DNA of 64,000 nucleotides, from the NCBI GenBank assembly GCA_017399105.1, contig JAFQEJ010000014.1, forward strand, positions 58,603 to 122,602, read 5' to 3'. The position numbers and the translations under genes are program-made. Shown here piece after piece: positions 43,258-51,888 of the stretch; positions within the stretch are counted from its first letter, which is position 1; each line of letters begins with the position of its first letter. The notes under the pieces are model-generated. The model was not told the origin of the DNA, did no database searches, and saw only the letters and a list, made by a program, of their open reading frames with translations. Source of the stretch: Clostridia bacterium. GTDB lineage: Bacteria > Bacillota > Clostridia > Oscillospirales > CAG-272.

Positions 43258-44009
43258 TTAACTGTTGTAGGTATATTCAGCAACCGATGTCGGTGTACAT
43301 TTAGTTTCCTCGCCGCTTTCTAACCGATAGATTTCCTCATAATGAGATTCTGTTTTTATGACTTTTCTGTCTTTTACATAGATTCGATGAGATTCGCTGA
43401 GCCTTTTACGGGTAAATATTATATCAACATGAGCTGCTTCGATTGGATTTGCTGCGTATGTTTCATTCAGGCCGGACAGCATCTTATCTTTGGGTGTAAT
43501 AACATAGACGGTGATACCTTTTTCTTCAAACTTTTCATAAAGATAGATATCCTCTACAATGTCAAAGAGCTCACGTGAAATGAGGAGGAAAAATTCAAAA
43601 CAGGAATTGTATGGATCATAGTATTCATTATGAATCTTTGTTCCATCTGTGTAGACAGAAAATGTCTCTCCTGAATCGAGCTGAGTGATATGCTGATAAA
43701 TCTGTTCCTCGGAAACCTTGGAATCGAACGGAAAAGCAGTTTCTGTAATGGCTTTTTCATCATGAGCAAAACTGATCCGAATCTTGTTATTCTGACTTTT
43801 AAAATGTCGCTTTTCTTGTCTACAGATGTATTGGCGCTTACAATTTTTGTGATATTCAGAGGGATATCGTTCAGTTCTTTTTTTAACAGTACAAGCTCCT
43901 TGTAGCATTCTTCGGGGGTGGCAATCGATTCTGCCTGTCCACCGCAGGAGATGAGCAGCACAGAGAGCAGCAGGAACAGGGCGAATACGCTGAGTTTTTG
44001 TTGTTTCAT
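43258..44009 (-). pseudogene. Lipoprotein of unknown function, frame broken once
   Basis: The N-terminal frame (43554-44009) starts with a lipoprotein signal, MKQQKLSVFALFLLL...LLISC, and reads to DKKSDILK. The C-terminal frame (43258 to about 43800) continues SQNNKIRISFAHDEKAITETAFPFD and ends at 43258. The two meet at TTTTAAAA (about 43796-43806), where one base added or lost would join them into a protein of about 250 residues. I recognise no domain. A sequencing error at this homopolymer is possible; so is a true inactivation or frameshifting. Confidence 0.65.
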
Positions 44010-44138
44010 GGTTGTTAACCTCCTTCAATTATTTCTGTAAACAGTATATAATAAATGTGAAAAGCGGTCAATCATACCATGCTGATATTCGTATGTCAAT
44101 ACGCCGAAATTTCAGCTGTATTTTTGTATAATATACCG

Positions 44139-44167
44139 ATTGACCGCACAACGAAATAATAGTATAA
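44139..44167 (+). promoter_or_regulatory. Sigma-A promoter of the zinc-ribbon membrane protein pair
   Basis: TTGACC (44139-44144), 17-base spacer, TATAAT (44162-44167), 38 bases before the start codon. Confidence 0.8.
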
Positions 44168-44205
44168 TGTAATCGAATCAAATGACTGCAAAAAGGAGAA
44201 CAGTA

Positions 44206-44784
44206 ATGGATTATCATGAATACTACCGCACAAGCGGGATCGCAAAGGAAGTCAGACGGCAGAATATCTTTCGTATTGGCGCAACTATCGTTTGCGTTGT
44301 TCTTGTGATCATCGGCCTTGCCCTCGGCGTCCCCCGCTATGCAAAGCTGGAAACAGATACCAATCCCGCCTTCTGGATCTTCCTGATTGTGGTGAGCATT
44401 CTCCCCATCGCTGTGTTTAAGCCCCTCAAAGCCTTTGATAAAACCTGGAGCGGAAAAATCCATCGGATTAAAGAGGACGAGGATGTCAGCATGACCTACT
44501 CAAACAAAGCCGGCGGCACCCGAAAAATTGCGGTTACTGTGATACATGACAGCGGAGATGTCTCTGATATTGTTTATAAAGGAAAATCTGCCGATATTGC
44601 TAATAACTATTATAAGGAGGGCGACCGCGTCATCCACTTTGCCGGTGTCAATTTTCTCTATAATCTGGATTCGAGTGCAGGTGAAGAAATCTGCCTTTTC
44701 TGCGGCTATATGAATCACGAACTCCGCTGTGTACGATGCAAAAAGCCGATCATCGCTCTGCGCGGAAAGGAGAATGACACTTGA
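44206..44784 (+). CDS. Membrane protein with C-terminal zinc ribbon (paralog 1)
   Basis: A 192-residue protein with a basic N terminus, two membrane helices (about residues 24-46 and 58-75), a beta-rich middle and a C-terminal CLFCGYMNHELRCVRC zinc ribbon (two CxxC pairs). The start follows AAAGGAG. It is homologous along its whole length to the next gene: both share the helix pair, the KPLKAFDKTW/LQRVFEHTWDG segment and the ribbon. Function unknown; the pair is one operon behind a good promoter. Confidence 0.7.
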   Translation: MDYHEYYRTSGIAKEVRRQNIFRIGATIVCVVLVIIGLALGVPRYAKLETDTNPAFWIFLIVVSILPIAVFKPLKAFDKTWSGKIHRIKEDEDVSMTYSNKAGGTRKIAVTVIHDSGDVSDIVYKGKSADIANNYYKEGDRVIHFAGVNFLYNLDSSAGEEICLFCGYMNHELRCVRCKKPIIALRGKENDT

Positions 44785-45377
44785 GAAGCGAGAAAAGCCG
44801 ATATGACCGGGACTACCGCCGGAGCAAGCTCTATGAGCGTATCCTGCGCCGTTTCTATATCAAGCTTGCAATTTATCTCGTATGGGTCGTTCTCTGCGGA
44901 GCGGCGATCTTCAGCAAAGCAGGTGAATATATTCATTCAGCGAAGGATATCAATCCGGGCTTTGTTCTCTTCCTCTTTGTTGTGCTTATTCTCCCGCTCT
45001 TTCTACTTAAGCTCCAGCGTGTATTCGAGCATACATGGGACGGCATAATCGTCAATATTTATGATAAAATCGAATATCCCGCAACGCAAAGAGGCGGAAG
45101 AATTAAGCTTCGTCTCTGCTTTGATGTGCAGTGTACGGATGGTGCCATCGAAACCATCAGCTTTATCAATGATGGCTACAGCATCGCTCACGCACATTAT
45201 AAAACAGGCGATCATATCGTTCGTTTCCCCGGAACAAACTATCCGCTGAATCTCAGCCGTAATCCCAGGCTGCTCCCCCTTTGTCCTCAGTGCGGTCACG
45301 GATGCGAGAATCGAATCTGTCCACGCTGCGGTGCTGAGCTGATTCAGCTTCCGCTTGACAAAAAAAATAATAAATAA
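44781..45377 (+). CDS. Membrane protein with C-terminal zinc ribbon (paralog 2)
   Basis: A 198-residue protein starting at TTG (44781), which overlaps the stop of paralog 1 (TTGA); AAAGGAG precedes it. Two membrane helices, a beta-rich middle and the ribbon CPQCGHGCENRICPRCG. It pairs with paralog 1 as an old tandem duplication (the identity is low). Such pairs may form a heteromer; inferred. Confidence 0.7.
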   Translation: MRSEKSRYDRDYRRSKLYERILRRFYIKLAIYLVWVVLCGAAIFSKAGEYIHSAKDINPGFVLFLFVVLILPLFLLKLQRVFEHTWDGIIVNIYDKIEYPATQRGGRIKLRLCFDVQCTDGAIETISFINDGYSIAHAHYKTGDHIVRFPGTNYPLNLSRNPRLLPLCPQCGHGCENRICPRCGAELIQLPLDKKNNK

Positions 45378-45381
45378 CGCA

Positions 45382-45419
45382 ACAACCACGCGAAAACAAA
45401 ATCGCGTGGTTGATTTTTT
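45382..45419 (+). terminator. Intrinsic terminator of the zinc-ribbon pair
   Basis: CAACCACGCG (45382-45391) pairs with CGCGTGGTTG (45402-45411), followed by ATTTTTTT. It also separates the convergent barstar gene. Confidence 0.9.
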
Positions 45420-45421
45420 TG

Positions 45422-45700
45422 CTAAATTACTGTTTCCAGAATAACCGTCAGGTGCGGGTTGGCTGCTGCGGAGGCTGCAAAAACCTCAGCAATCGTTTCT
45501 GTGTATCCTCCCAGATGTTTTCGGGAATGATAAAGATTGCGGAGTATAATTCTCGTATCAACTGTGATGGAGGTCAGCGCATCATGCAGTGCGTCCAGAT
45601 TATTCCCCAAGTAATTCGCGCTTTCAAGGGCAGTTTTCAGTATCTCGTGAACCTTCGCGCGGTCGGTAAAAAGAGACGCGTCGATGAGGATATCCTTCAT
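45422..45700 (-). CDS. Barstar-family ribonuclease inhibitor
   Basis: A 92-residue protein. Residues 1-60 match barstar: DILIDASLFTDRAKVHEILKTAL, then LGNNLDALHDALT, the helix-loop that plugs the barnase active site with acidic residues (here D in LDALHDAL). It is a cytoplasmic inhibitor without a signal. The ATG at 45700 is seven bases after the ribonuclease stop codon; a longer start has no site. Together they form a toxin/immunity pair protecting the producer during export. Confidence 0.88.
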   Translation of the reverse strand: MKDILIDASLFTDRAKVHEILKTALESANYLGNNLDALHDALTSITVDTRIILRNLYHSRKHLGGYTETIAEVFAASAAANPHLTVILETVI

Positions 45701-45707
45701 AATATAA

Positions 45708-46274
45708 TCATTCCTTTCCGTACAGCAGAGTGAAGCTTTCATAATGATCGTCGGTGTAGTAAATCACCCCGTCGTTTGAGAAAACGATTCGCTTGGCACC
45801 TCTGGTATCTGCTCCCAGCGTATCAATGTCACATTCGGTATAGCTTCTGCCTTCCTTCTTCGGAAGCAGTCCTTCATAATTCCCGAACCGATCTCCACCG
45901 ATACAGCATCCCGGTGCAAAATCCTCGAGGCCTCCGCCTTCCCAACCAAGCTCCCGTGCCTTATCCTTGGTGATAAAATTTCCCGGCAGCTTTCCGTAGA
46001 TATGGATGTAGAGTGCCACATCCTCTTTTGAGGTGTAGCTGCCCTCTTCATCAATGACAGTTCCCTCATTTTCGGGCGAGACTGTCTGCGTTTGAGTTTC
46101 AGTTCTACCGCTCTCGCTTTCCACTGCCGCATCGAGGAATGCACCTGCAATATCAATTGCATCCTGTGCATCAAGCCCCAGCTCTGCACAGCCGGTGAGA
46201 CCCGAGATGAGCAGCATTAATGTCAGCAGAAGCGTTGAAATTTGCAGCAGTCCTCTTCTTTTAAATTCCTTCAT
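45708..46274 (-). CDS. Barnase-type ribonuclease with lipoprotein signal
   Basis: A 188-residue protein. A signal peptide ends in the lipobox LTGC (about residues 26-29), then a Glu/Thr/Ser-rich linker, then a barnase domain of about 105 residues: YGKLPGNFITKDKARELGW, CCIGGDRFGN, GRSYTECDIDT, AKRIVFSNDGVIYYTDDHYESFTLL. The catalytic Glu (TECDI), Arg pair (TRGAKR) and His (DDHYES) of barnase are all conserved, so an active RNase is expected. A surface lipid anchor on a barnase is unusual. Barstar follows it in the same operon. Confidence 0.88.
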   Translation of the reverse strand: MKEFKRRGLLQISTLLLTLMLLISGLTGCAELGLDAQDAIDIAGAFLDAAVESESGRTETQTQTVSPENEGTVIDEEGSYTSKEDVALYIHIYGKLPGNFITKDKARELGWEGGGLEDFAPGCCIGGDRFGNYEGLLPKKEGRSYTECDIDTLGADTRGAKRIVFSNDGVIYYTDDHYESFTLLYGKE

Positions 46275-46311
46275 ATAGATAATCCTTTCCTTCGTTGTAT
46301 CGTTTAATATA

Positions 46312-46340
46312 ATCCTATCATACCGCATGAATTTTGTCAA
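46312..46340 (-). promoter_or_regulatory. Promoter of the barnase/barstar operon
   Basis: On the minus strand TTGACA (46335-46340), 17-base spacer, TAGGAT (46312-46317), about 38 bases before the start. Confidence 0.65.
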
Positions 46341-46493
46341 GATGCAGACTTTGTGAATACATTACAATAATAACGTGATAAAACGTTAAAATATTTCCTG
46401 TATTATGTTCATGATAATTAATAAACTCCCATTTTTCAAGCTAAATTAATCCTTGCATTATACACAAAAAAGAGTTAAAAAGTCAAATTCGTG

Positions 46494-46522
46494 TTTACAA
46501 AAAGCACGCAAAGTGTTATAAT
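46494..46522 (+). promoter_or_regulatory. Promoter of the enlarged opp operon
   Basis: TTTACA (46494-46499), 17-base spacer, TATAAT (46517-46522), followed by an 88-base leader to the oppA ATG. The 337-base gap between the barnase gene and oppA contains this and the divergent barnase promoter; I see no other feature there. Confidence 0.8.
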
Positions 46523-46610
46523 AAGTTGTCAAGACAAGTCCGTTTTTGGATTATTCATAACTGTAACAGAGCAATCTGTCACATATAAAAAATTTTTGGA
46601 GGTAATACCC

Positions 46611-49178
46611 ATGAAAAGACTGCTTGCATTGCTTCTGGCAATCATGATGGTAGTTCTTTCCGCTTGCGGTACTCCCACCGATCCTGCAACAGACGGTGAG
46701 ACCACAGGCGCAGAAGGCTCCGAAGGCGCAGATAGCAATGTTGTCGTGTTCGATGCATCCAAGGAATATGTCTACAAGACTTCCGTATCGACACTGGCAG
46801 CAAACTGGAACCCGCACACCGCACAGACCACAGATGACTCCTATCCCCTCGATTACATCACCACACAGCTTTACAGCTTTGTGTTCAATGATGAACTGCA
46901 TCCTGTCGAGGGTAAAGAGCCTTATTCCGGCTACAAGATCATCCCCGAAATGGCAGCAGGCGACCCTGTTGATGTTACCGAAAAGGTAAAGGCTGAGCAT
47001 CCCGAGTTCGGCATTCCCGAATCGGCAACCACCGGTTATGCTTACACCATTGATCTCAACCCCAATGCTAAATGGCACAATGGCGACGCTATCAATGCTG
47101 ACACTTACATCTACTCCATGCAGCAGCTTCTTGATCCCAAGCTCAAGAACTATCGCGCAACCGACCAATACTCCGGCGCACTCTCTATCGTTGGTGCTGA
47201 GGAGTATTCAAATAGCGGCAGATCTGTTAAGAAGATCAACTCCGTGAGCGGCGAATCGATGGATTATCAGATGGCTGACCTCGTTAAGGGTGCTGACGGT
47301 GTTTACACCACTCCCGAAGGTTATGTATGCTACTTCGGTCTTCAAGAAGCAGGCTACGGCTGGATGGGCGGCAACTCTCTTGCTGACTATCAGGGCGCAG
47401 GCTACATCCCCGGCGAAGGCTGCTGGGATATCCTCAGCGCAGCCGCTGATGCTGACGGCTATGTAAAGCTTACCGATGAGACCATCGCAGCTCTCTATGC
47501 TTTCACCGGCAGCGAAGTTTGGGGCAATGAGCCTCAGGAACAGCTCGGATACTACGTTTCCTATGACTTTGTATATCCGGTAGTTGACTACAATGTAGTA
47601 GGCTTCTACAAGACCGGCGATTATCAGATCACCATCGTTCTGAACAACGCTCTTGCAGGCTTCAACCTCTACTACTACCTCACCATGAACTCCAGCTCCT
47701 GGCTCGTTCATCCCGAGACCTATGCTGCTACCCTTAAGCAGGATGGCGATGCATGGACCTCTACCTACAACACCAGCGCAGAGACAACCATGTCCTATGG
47801 CCCCTACAAGGTAGTTTCCTATCAGGCAAGCAAGCACATGCGCTTTGAGAGAAACGAGAACTGGTACGGTTATACCGACGGCAAGCATGTCTATGTTGAC
47901 CCCGTTGACGGCAAGACCTATCCTATGTACCAGACCACCGCAATCGACACTCAGGTTGTTGAAGAAGCAGCTACCAGAAAGCTCATGTTCCTCAAGGGCG
48001 AGCTGATGGGCTACGGTCTCCAGGCTGAAGACTTCGCTACCTACAGAAACAGCGAATATGTTCATGTAACTCCTTCCGAAACCATCTTCTTCCTGATTCT
48101 CAACGGTCACATAACCGCTATTCAGGGACGTGAAGCAAATGAAGGCTTTGATAAGACCAAGCATGACCTTGAAACCATGTCTTTGAAGACCTTTAAGCAG
48201 GCTGTGGCAGTTACCTACGATAAGGAACTCTTCGCATCCACCATTTCTCCCGCTCGTTCCGGCGGTTACGGCCTTGTCGGTAACGCATATCTCTATGACC
48301 CTGAAACAGGTTCCAGATACCGCGACACCGATCAGGCTAAGCAGGTTCTCTGCGACTTCTACTCTGTAGATACTTCCAAGTTCGCAAGCCTTGATGATGC
48401 TGTTGCTTCCATCACCGGTTACGACCCCGTTGCAGCAAAGGAACTCTACAAGAAGGCATTTGATGAATCCATTGCAGCAGGCTACATCACCGATGCAGAT
48501 GGCAACGGTATCTCTGACCAGACTGTTAGAATTGAATACTGCATCTCTGGAGATTCCGACTTTATGACCAAGACCGTTAACTATCTCAATGAGAAGATGG
48601 CTGAGGTTACCAAGGGCACTCCCTTCGAAGGTAAGATTGAGTTCTACAAATCTGCTCCCTACGACACCGAGTGGGCAAACAAAATCAGACAGGGTCTCTC
48701 TGACACTGTCCTTGGCGGCTGGTCTGGCGTTGTCTTTGACCCCTTCTCTCTCGCTGATACCTGGACAAATCCTAATTCTCAGTTTGATGGTAAGTGGTTC
48801 GATGCAACTACAGTTGACTTAACCATTACCGTTAATGGCGAAGAACTTACCACTAAGCTCAGAACATGGGCAGAGATGCTCAACGGTACAACTCACCAGA
48901 TCAACGGTAAGGATTACAACTTCGGTGACGGTATGGCTGATGTTAATGCCAGACTTGATATCCTTGCTGCTATCGAGGGCAGAGTTCTTCTTGAGTATAA
49001 CTACATCCCGATGCTTCAGGATGCAAGCATGGCTCTCCTTTCTCAGCAGGTTTACTATGTTGTAGATGAGTACAACCCTGTCATGGGACGTGGTGGTATC
49101 ACCTACCTCAAGTATAACTATGACGAGACCGAGTGGGCTGCATATGTTGCAGAACAGGGCGGCGAGCTCAAGTATTAA
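46611..49178 (+). CDS. oppA: Oligopeptide-type ABC transporter substrate-binding lipoprotein
   Basis: An 855-residue surface lipoprotein (usual OppA/SBP family 5 about 550). The signal ends in the lipobox LSAC, followed by a Thr/Gly/Glu-rich linker. SBP family 5 motifs are visible: YTIDLNPNAKWHNGDAINADTYIYSMQQLLDP, LNNALAGFNLYYYLTM, YKVVSYQASKHMRFERNENWYG. About 300 residues more than usual are spread between these blocks and include aromatic and glycine-rich stretches. The start follows GGAGG and has a sharp promoter. It is the first gene of the opp operon, and two hairpins after it may hold down expression of the permease genes. Confidence 0.88.
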   Translation: MKRLLALLLAIMMVVLSACGTPTDPATDGETTGAEGSEGADSNVVVFDASKEYVYKTSVSTLAANWNPHTAQTTDDSYPLDYITTQLYSFVFNDELHPVEGKEPYSGYKIIPEMAAGDPVDVTEKVKAEHPEFGIPESATTGYAYTIDLNPNAKWHNGDAINADTYIYSMQQLLDPKLKNYRATDQYSGALSIVGAEEYSNSGRSVKKINSVSGESMDYQMADLVKGADGVYTTPEGYVCYFGLQEAGYGWMGGNSLADYQGAGYIPGEGCWDILSAAADADGYVKLTDETIAALYAFTGSEVWGNEPQEQLGYYVSYDFVYPVVDYNVVGFYKTGDYQITIVLNNALAGFNLYYYLTMNSSSWLVHPETYAATLKQDGDAWTSTYNTSAETTMSYGPYKVVSYQASKHMRFERNENWYGYTDGKHVYVDPVDGKTYPMYQTTAIDTQVVEEAATRKLMFLKGELMGYGLQAEDFATYRNSEYVHVTPSETIFFLILNGHITAIQGREANEGFDKTKHDLETMSLKTFKQAVAVTYDKELFASTISPARSGGYGLVGNAYLYDPETGSRYRDTDQAKQVLCDFYSVDTSKFASLDDAVASITGYDPVAAKELYKKAFDESIAAGYITDADGNGISDQTVRIEYCISGDSDFMTKTVNYLNEKMAEVTKGTPFEGKIEFYKSAPYDTEWANKIRQGLSDTVLGGWSGVVFDPFSLADTWTNPNSQFDGKWFDATTVDLTITVNGEELTTKLRTWAEMLNGTTHQINGKDYNFGDGMADVNARLDILAAIEGRVLLEYNYIPMLQDASMALLSQQVYYVVDEYNPVMGRGGITYLKYNYDETEWAAYVAEQGGELKY

Positions 49179-49200
49179 TTGAATCTCTTTGATGTCACCC

Positions 49201-49288
49201 CGGCAGGTACCAAAATACCTGCCGTTGGGGCGGCATTACGGCGAATAGTAGGATATTGCCGGGGCATTTTTTGTCCCGCAATATTTTG
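49201..49288 (+). terminator. Two hairpins between oppA and oppB (probable attenuation)
   Basis: CGGCAGGTA (49201-49209) pairs with TACCTGCCG (49216-49224). ATATTGCCGGG (49253-49263) pairs with CCCGCAATAT (49275-49284), followed by TTTTGC. The stem-loops probably lower transcription into the permease genes relative to the abundant binding protein, as in other binding-protein operons. Inferred. Confidence 0.6.
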
Positions 49289-49372
49289 CTATCTGCGCCT
49301 TTTTTCAAGCTTCGCGAAAAATGACTGTCCGTGCGGCTTGTTGAAGTCAAAATCCACTATCGGAGGAAGCTT

Positions 49373-50326
49373 ATGGTCAAATATGTCACACAAAGAATAC
49401 TGTTGATGCTGATGACACTGCTCATCATCACCTTCATGTCCTTTGTCCTCATCAGAATGCTGCCGCTCCCCGAGCTGCCCAGCGAAGATCCTCATCTGCC
49501 TATCGTTCTGGCTCGCAGAGAGGCTGCCGGTTATAACAAGCCCTACCTTGTACAGTTCGGAATATTCTTAAAAAATGTCCTCACTGAATGGGACTGGGGC
49601 GTCAGTGATGTCCTCTTCTTCGGTCAGGAGGTCTCGGATATCTTCATGTCCAAGCTTCCCGCAACCATGTTGGTTAACTTCTATTCCATTATTTTGAGTA
49701 TCCCGATTGGTATCATATTTGGTGTCATCGCCGCACTCAAGAAAAACACATGGGTCGACCATACCATCTCGACTCTTACGATGGTCTGCATTTCGGTGCC
49801 CTCCTTCGTTTATGCCTTCATTATCCAGTATTTCTTATGCTATAAGCTCGGTTGGTTCCCCTTCTTAATGAAAGCAGGTACTGATTACTTCACATGGGAA
49901 ATGTTTATCAGTGTCATCCCGCCGGTGCTTTCTCTCTCCCTCGGCGTTATTGCCGGATTTACCCGTGTTACCCGCGCGGAGCTCACCGAGGTGCTGACAA
50001 GTGAGTTTATGCTTCTTGCCCGTACCAAGGGTCTCACCAAAGCGCAGGCTACCATTAGACACGCCTTTAAAAACTGCATGGTCGTCGTTGTTCCTTCGAT
50101 TTTCGGTCAGTTTATTGGCATCCTCAGCGGATCGCTGATCATTGAGAAAATCTTCGCCATCCCCGGCGTCGGACAGCTCAACCTGAATGCCATCTACGGA
50201 CGCGACTATCCGATGTTTATGATGCTGACTGTATTTTATGTCACTATCAGCCTTGTGGCGAGCATCGTTGTCGATATCAGTTACGGCTTTATTGACCCCC
50301 GTATCAGAATGGGATCGAGGAAATAA
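49373..50326 (+). CDS. oppB: Oligopeptide-type ABC transporter permease 1
   Basis: A 317-residue membrane protein with six helices. The first helix spans about residues 8-30 (LLMLMTLLIITFMSFVLIRML). The EAA motif is LTKAQATIRHAFKNCM at about residue 220, and FAIPGVGQLNLNAIYGRDYPM is typical of OppB/DppB. The extracytoplasmic loop after helix 1 is short. GGAGG precedes the ATG. Its size is normal, unlike the other subunits. Confidence 0.9.
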   Translation: MVKYVTQRILLMLMTLLIITFMSFVLIRMLPLPELPSEDPHLPIVLARREAAGYNKPYLVQFGIFLKNVLTEWDWGVSDVLFFGQEVSDIFMSKLPATMLVNFYSIILSIPIGIIFGVIAALKKNTWVDHTISTLTMVCISVPSFVYAFIIQYFLCYKLGWFPFLMKAGTDYFTWEMFISVIPPVLSLSLGVIAGFTRVTRAELTEVLTSEFMLLARTKGLTKAQATIRHAFKNCMVVVVPSIFGQFIGILSGSLIIEKIFAIPGVGQLNLNAIYGRDYPMFMMLTVFYVTISLVASIVVDISYGFIDPRIRMGSRK

Positions 50327-50329
50327 GAT

Positions 50330-51886
50330 ATGCAGAATAAGAACAACATGAATTATGAATACGAGCACATCGAGCCGGAAAAGTTCGCTTTTGCACAGCT
50401 TGATGCTGATATACACGATAAAAAGCTTGAAACAAAGTCCCGCGGTTATTTTGCTGATGCGCTCATCCGTTTCAAGAAGAACAAGTCCTCGGTTATCGCG
50501 GCTTATATCATCCTGATTATCATTATTTTTACCATCATCTCGCCCCTCCTTTCTCCCTACGACATTGAGGACGTGGACAAGGTTTATACCAATGCGCCTC
50601 CCTTTGTACGCGTGATCTCCGATCTGAATCTCGGTATCATGAACGGTGCCGTCACTCACGAGAGCCAAAACGAGGTTCAGTATGCTTATTGGCAGGGTAT
50701 CGCAAAGGAAACCGGATATAATCCGCTGATTAAAATTGTAGACACCTATACCACCGTTTCCATGTTCAGAGGTCAGGAGAAAACCTCCTACACCTATAAG
50801 CTTCAGACCAACAAATACTATGAAACCGGCGTGGTTTACCGTACCGTTTCTTATGAGGAATTCCAGAAAATTCAGGATTTCCAGAACGAGACCGGTATTC
50901 AGGTCATCTACCCCTATGTTGAGTCCAAGGATATCTATAATATCACCGATAACCCCAATATCTGGTATGAAGTCAGTGATGCCAAGGGTACGCCCAAACG
51001 CGATGCATCGGGCAACTTTGTGTTCAATCCCGTTTATTCCAAAAATACCAATATGGCAGGTGCAGAATATAACAGTTTGCGCATCGAAGGCGATGACGGA
51101 AGCTATATCTACAGCTACCAGAAATCCGGTGCTGTTCATATCCGTGTCTGCTACTATAATTATTACACCTATTTGAACGGTCATGAGCCCATCTATATTT
51201 TCGGTACCAACTCACTGGGGCAGGATCTCTTCTCTGCCATCGGTGTCGGCTCTCGCTTCTCACTGGTCTTTGCGCTGGTCGTTTCTGCGATTAACCTCTC
51301 TATCGGTGCGGTCTATGGTTCGATCCAGGGCTATTACGGCGGCGTGATCGACCTGGTACTCGACCGTATCTCTGATATTCTTTCCTGCGTGCCCTTCACG
51401 GTTGTCACCATCCTCTTCCAGTTCCATCTGGCACAGAAGGTCGGACCGGTCGTGTCCTTCCTGTTTGCTTTCGTTCTGACAGGCTGGATCGGTATGGCAG
51501 CTCTCACCAGAAAACAGTTCTACCGTTTCAAGAGCCAGGAGTTCGTCTTCGCAGCCCGCACACTCGGTGCCTCGGATGCAAGACTCATGTTCAAGCACAT
51601 TTTCCCCAACTCGCTGGGTACTATTATCACAAGCTGTGCGCTGGTCATCCCCAGTGTCATCAGCTCCGAAACATCGCTTACCTATCTGGGCATCATCAAC
51701 CTATCTGAGCTTGCCGGCACCAGTATCGGTACCCTTATGTCGCAGGGACAGACCTCGATGACAACCTCTCCTCATGCGATGTTCTTTCCCGCACTGTATT
51801 TCTCACTGCTGCTGATCTCATTCAACCTGTTCGGTAACGGTCTGCGTGATGCATTCAACCCGTCGACAAGAGGAGTGGAGGATTGA
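50330..51886 (+). CDS. oppC: Oligopeptide-type ABC transporter permease 2, with large extracytoplasmic insertion
   Basis: A 518-residue membrane protein (OppC is normally about 300). The first helix is at about residues 55-77 (AAYIILIIIIFTIISPLLS). Between it and the second permease block (about residue 290, IFGTNSLGQDLFSAIGVGSR) lie about 200 extra residues, rich in Tyr, Asn and Ser, with no membrane segments, that must lie outside the cell. The rest is regular, including EAA motif GASDARLMFKHIFPNSLG and the C-terminal LRDAFNPSTRG. The insertion probably contacts the enlarged OppA. The start follows GGAAATAAGAT, 4 bases after oppB. Confidence 0.88.
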   Translation: MQNKNNMNYEYEHIEPEKFAFAQLDADIHDKKLETKSRGYFADALIRFKKNKSSVIAAYIILIIIIFTIISPLLSPYDIEDVDKVYTNAPPFVRVISDLNLGIMNGAVTHESQNEVQYAYWQGIAKETGYNPLIKIVDTYTTVSMFRGQEKTSYTYKLQTNKYYETGVVYRTVSYEEFQKIQDFQNETGIQVIYPYVESKDIYNITDNPNIWYEVSDAKGTPKRDASGNFVFNPVYSKNTNMAGAEYNSLRIEGDDGSYIYSYQKSGAVHIRVCYYNYYTYLNGHEPIYIFGTNSLGQDLFSAIGVGSRFSLVFALVVSAINLSIGAVYGSIQGYYGGVIDLVLDRISDILSCVPFTVVTILFQFHLAQKVGPVVSFLFAFVLTGWIGMAALTRKQFYRFKSQEFVFAARTLGASDARLMFKHIFPNSLGTIITSCALVIPSVISSETSLTYLGIINLSELAGTSIGTLMSQGQTSMTTSPHAMFFPALYFSLLLISFNLFGNGLRDAFNPSTRGVED

Positions 51887-51888
51887 TT

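Noticed and set aside
49865..51184. A 439-codon antisense frame across oppB/oppC
   Set aside because: No ribosome site, and its sequence is repetitive in Ile, Asp and Gly from reverse-complement codon use of the real genes.
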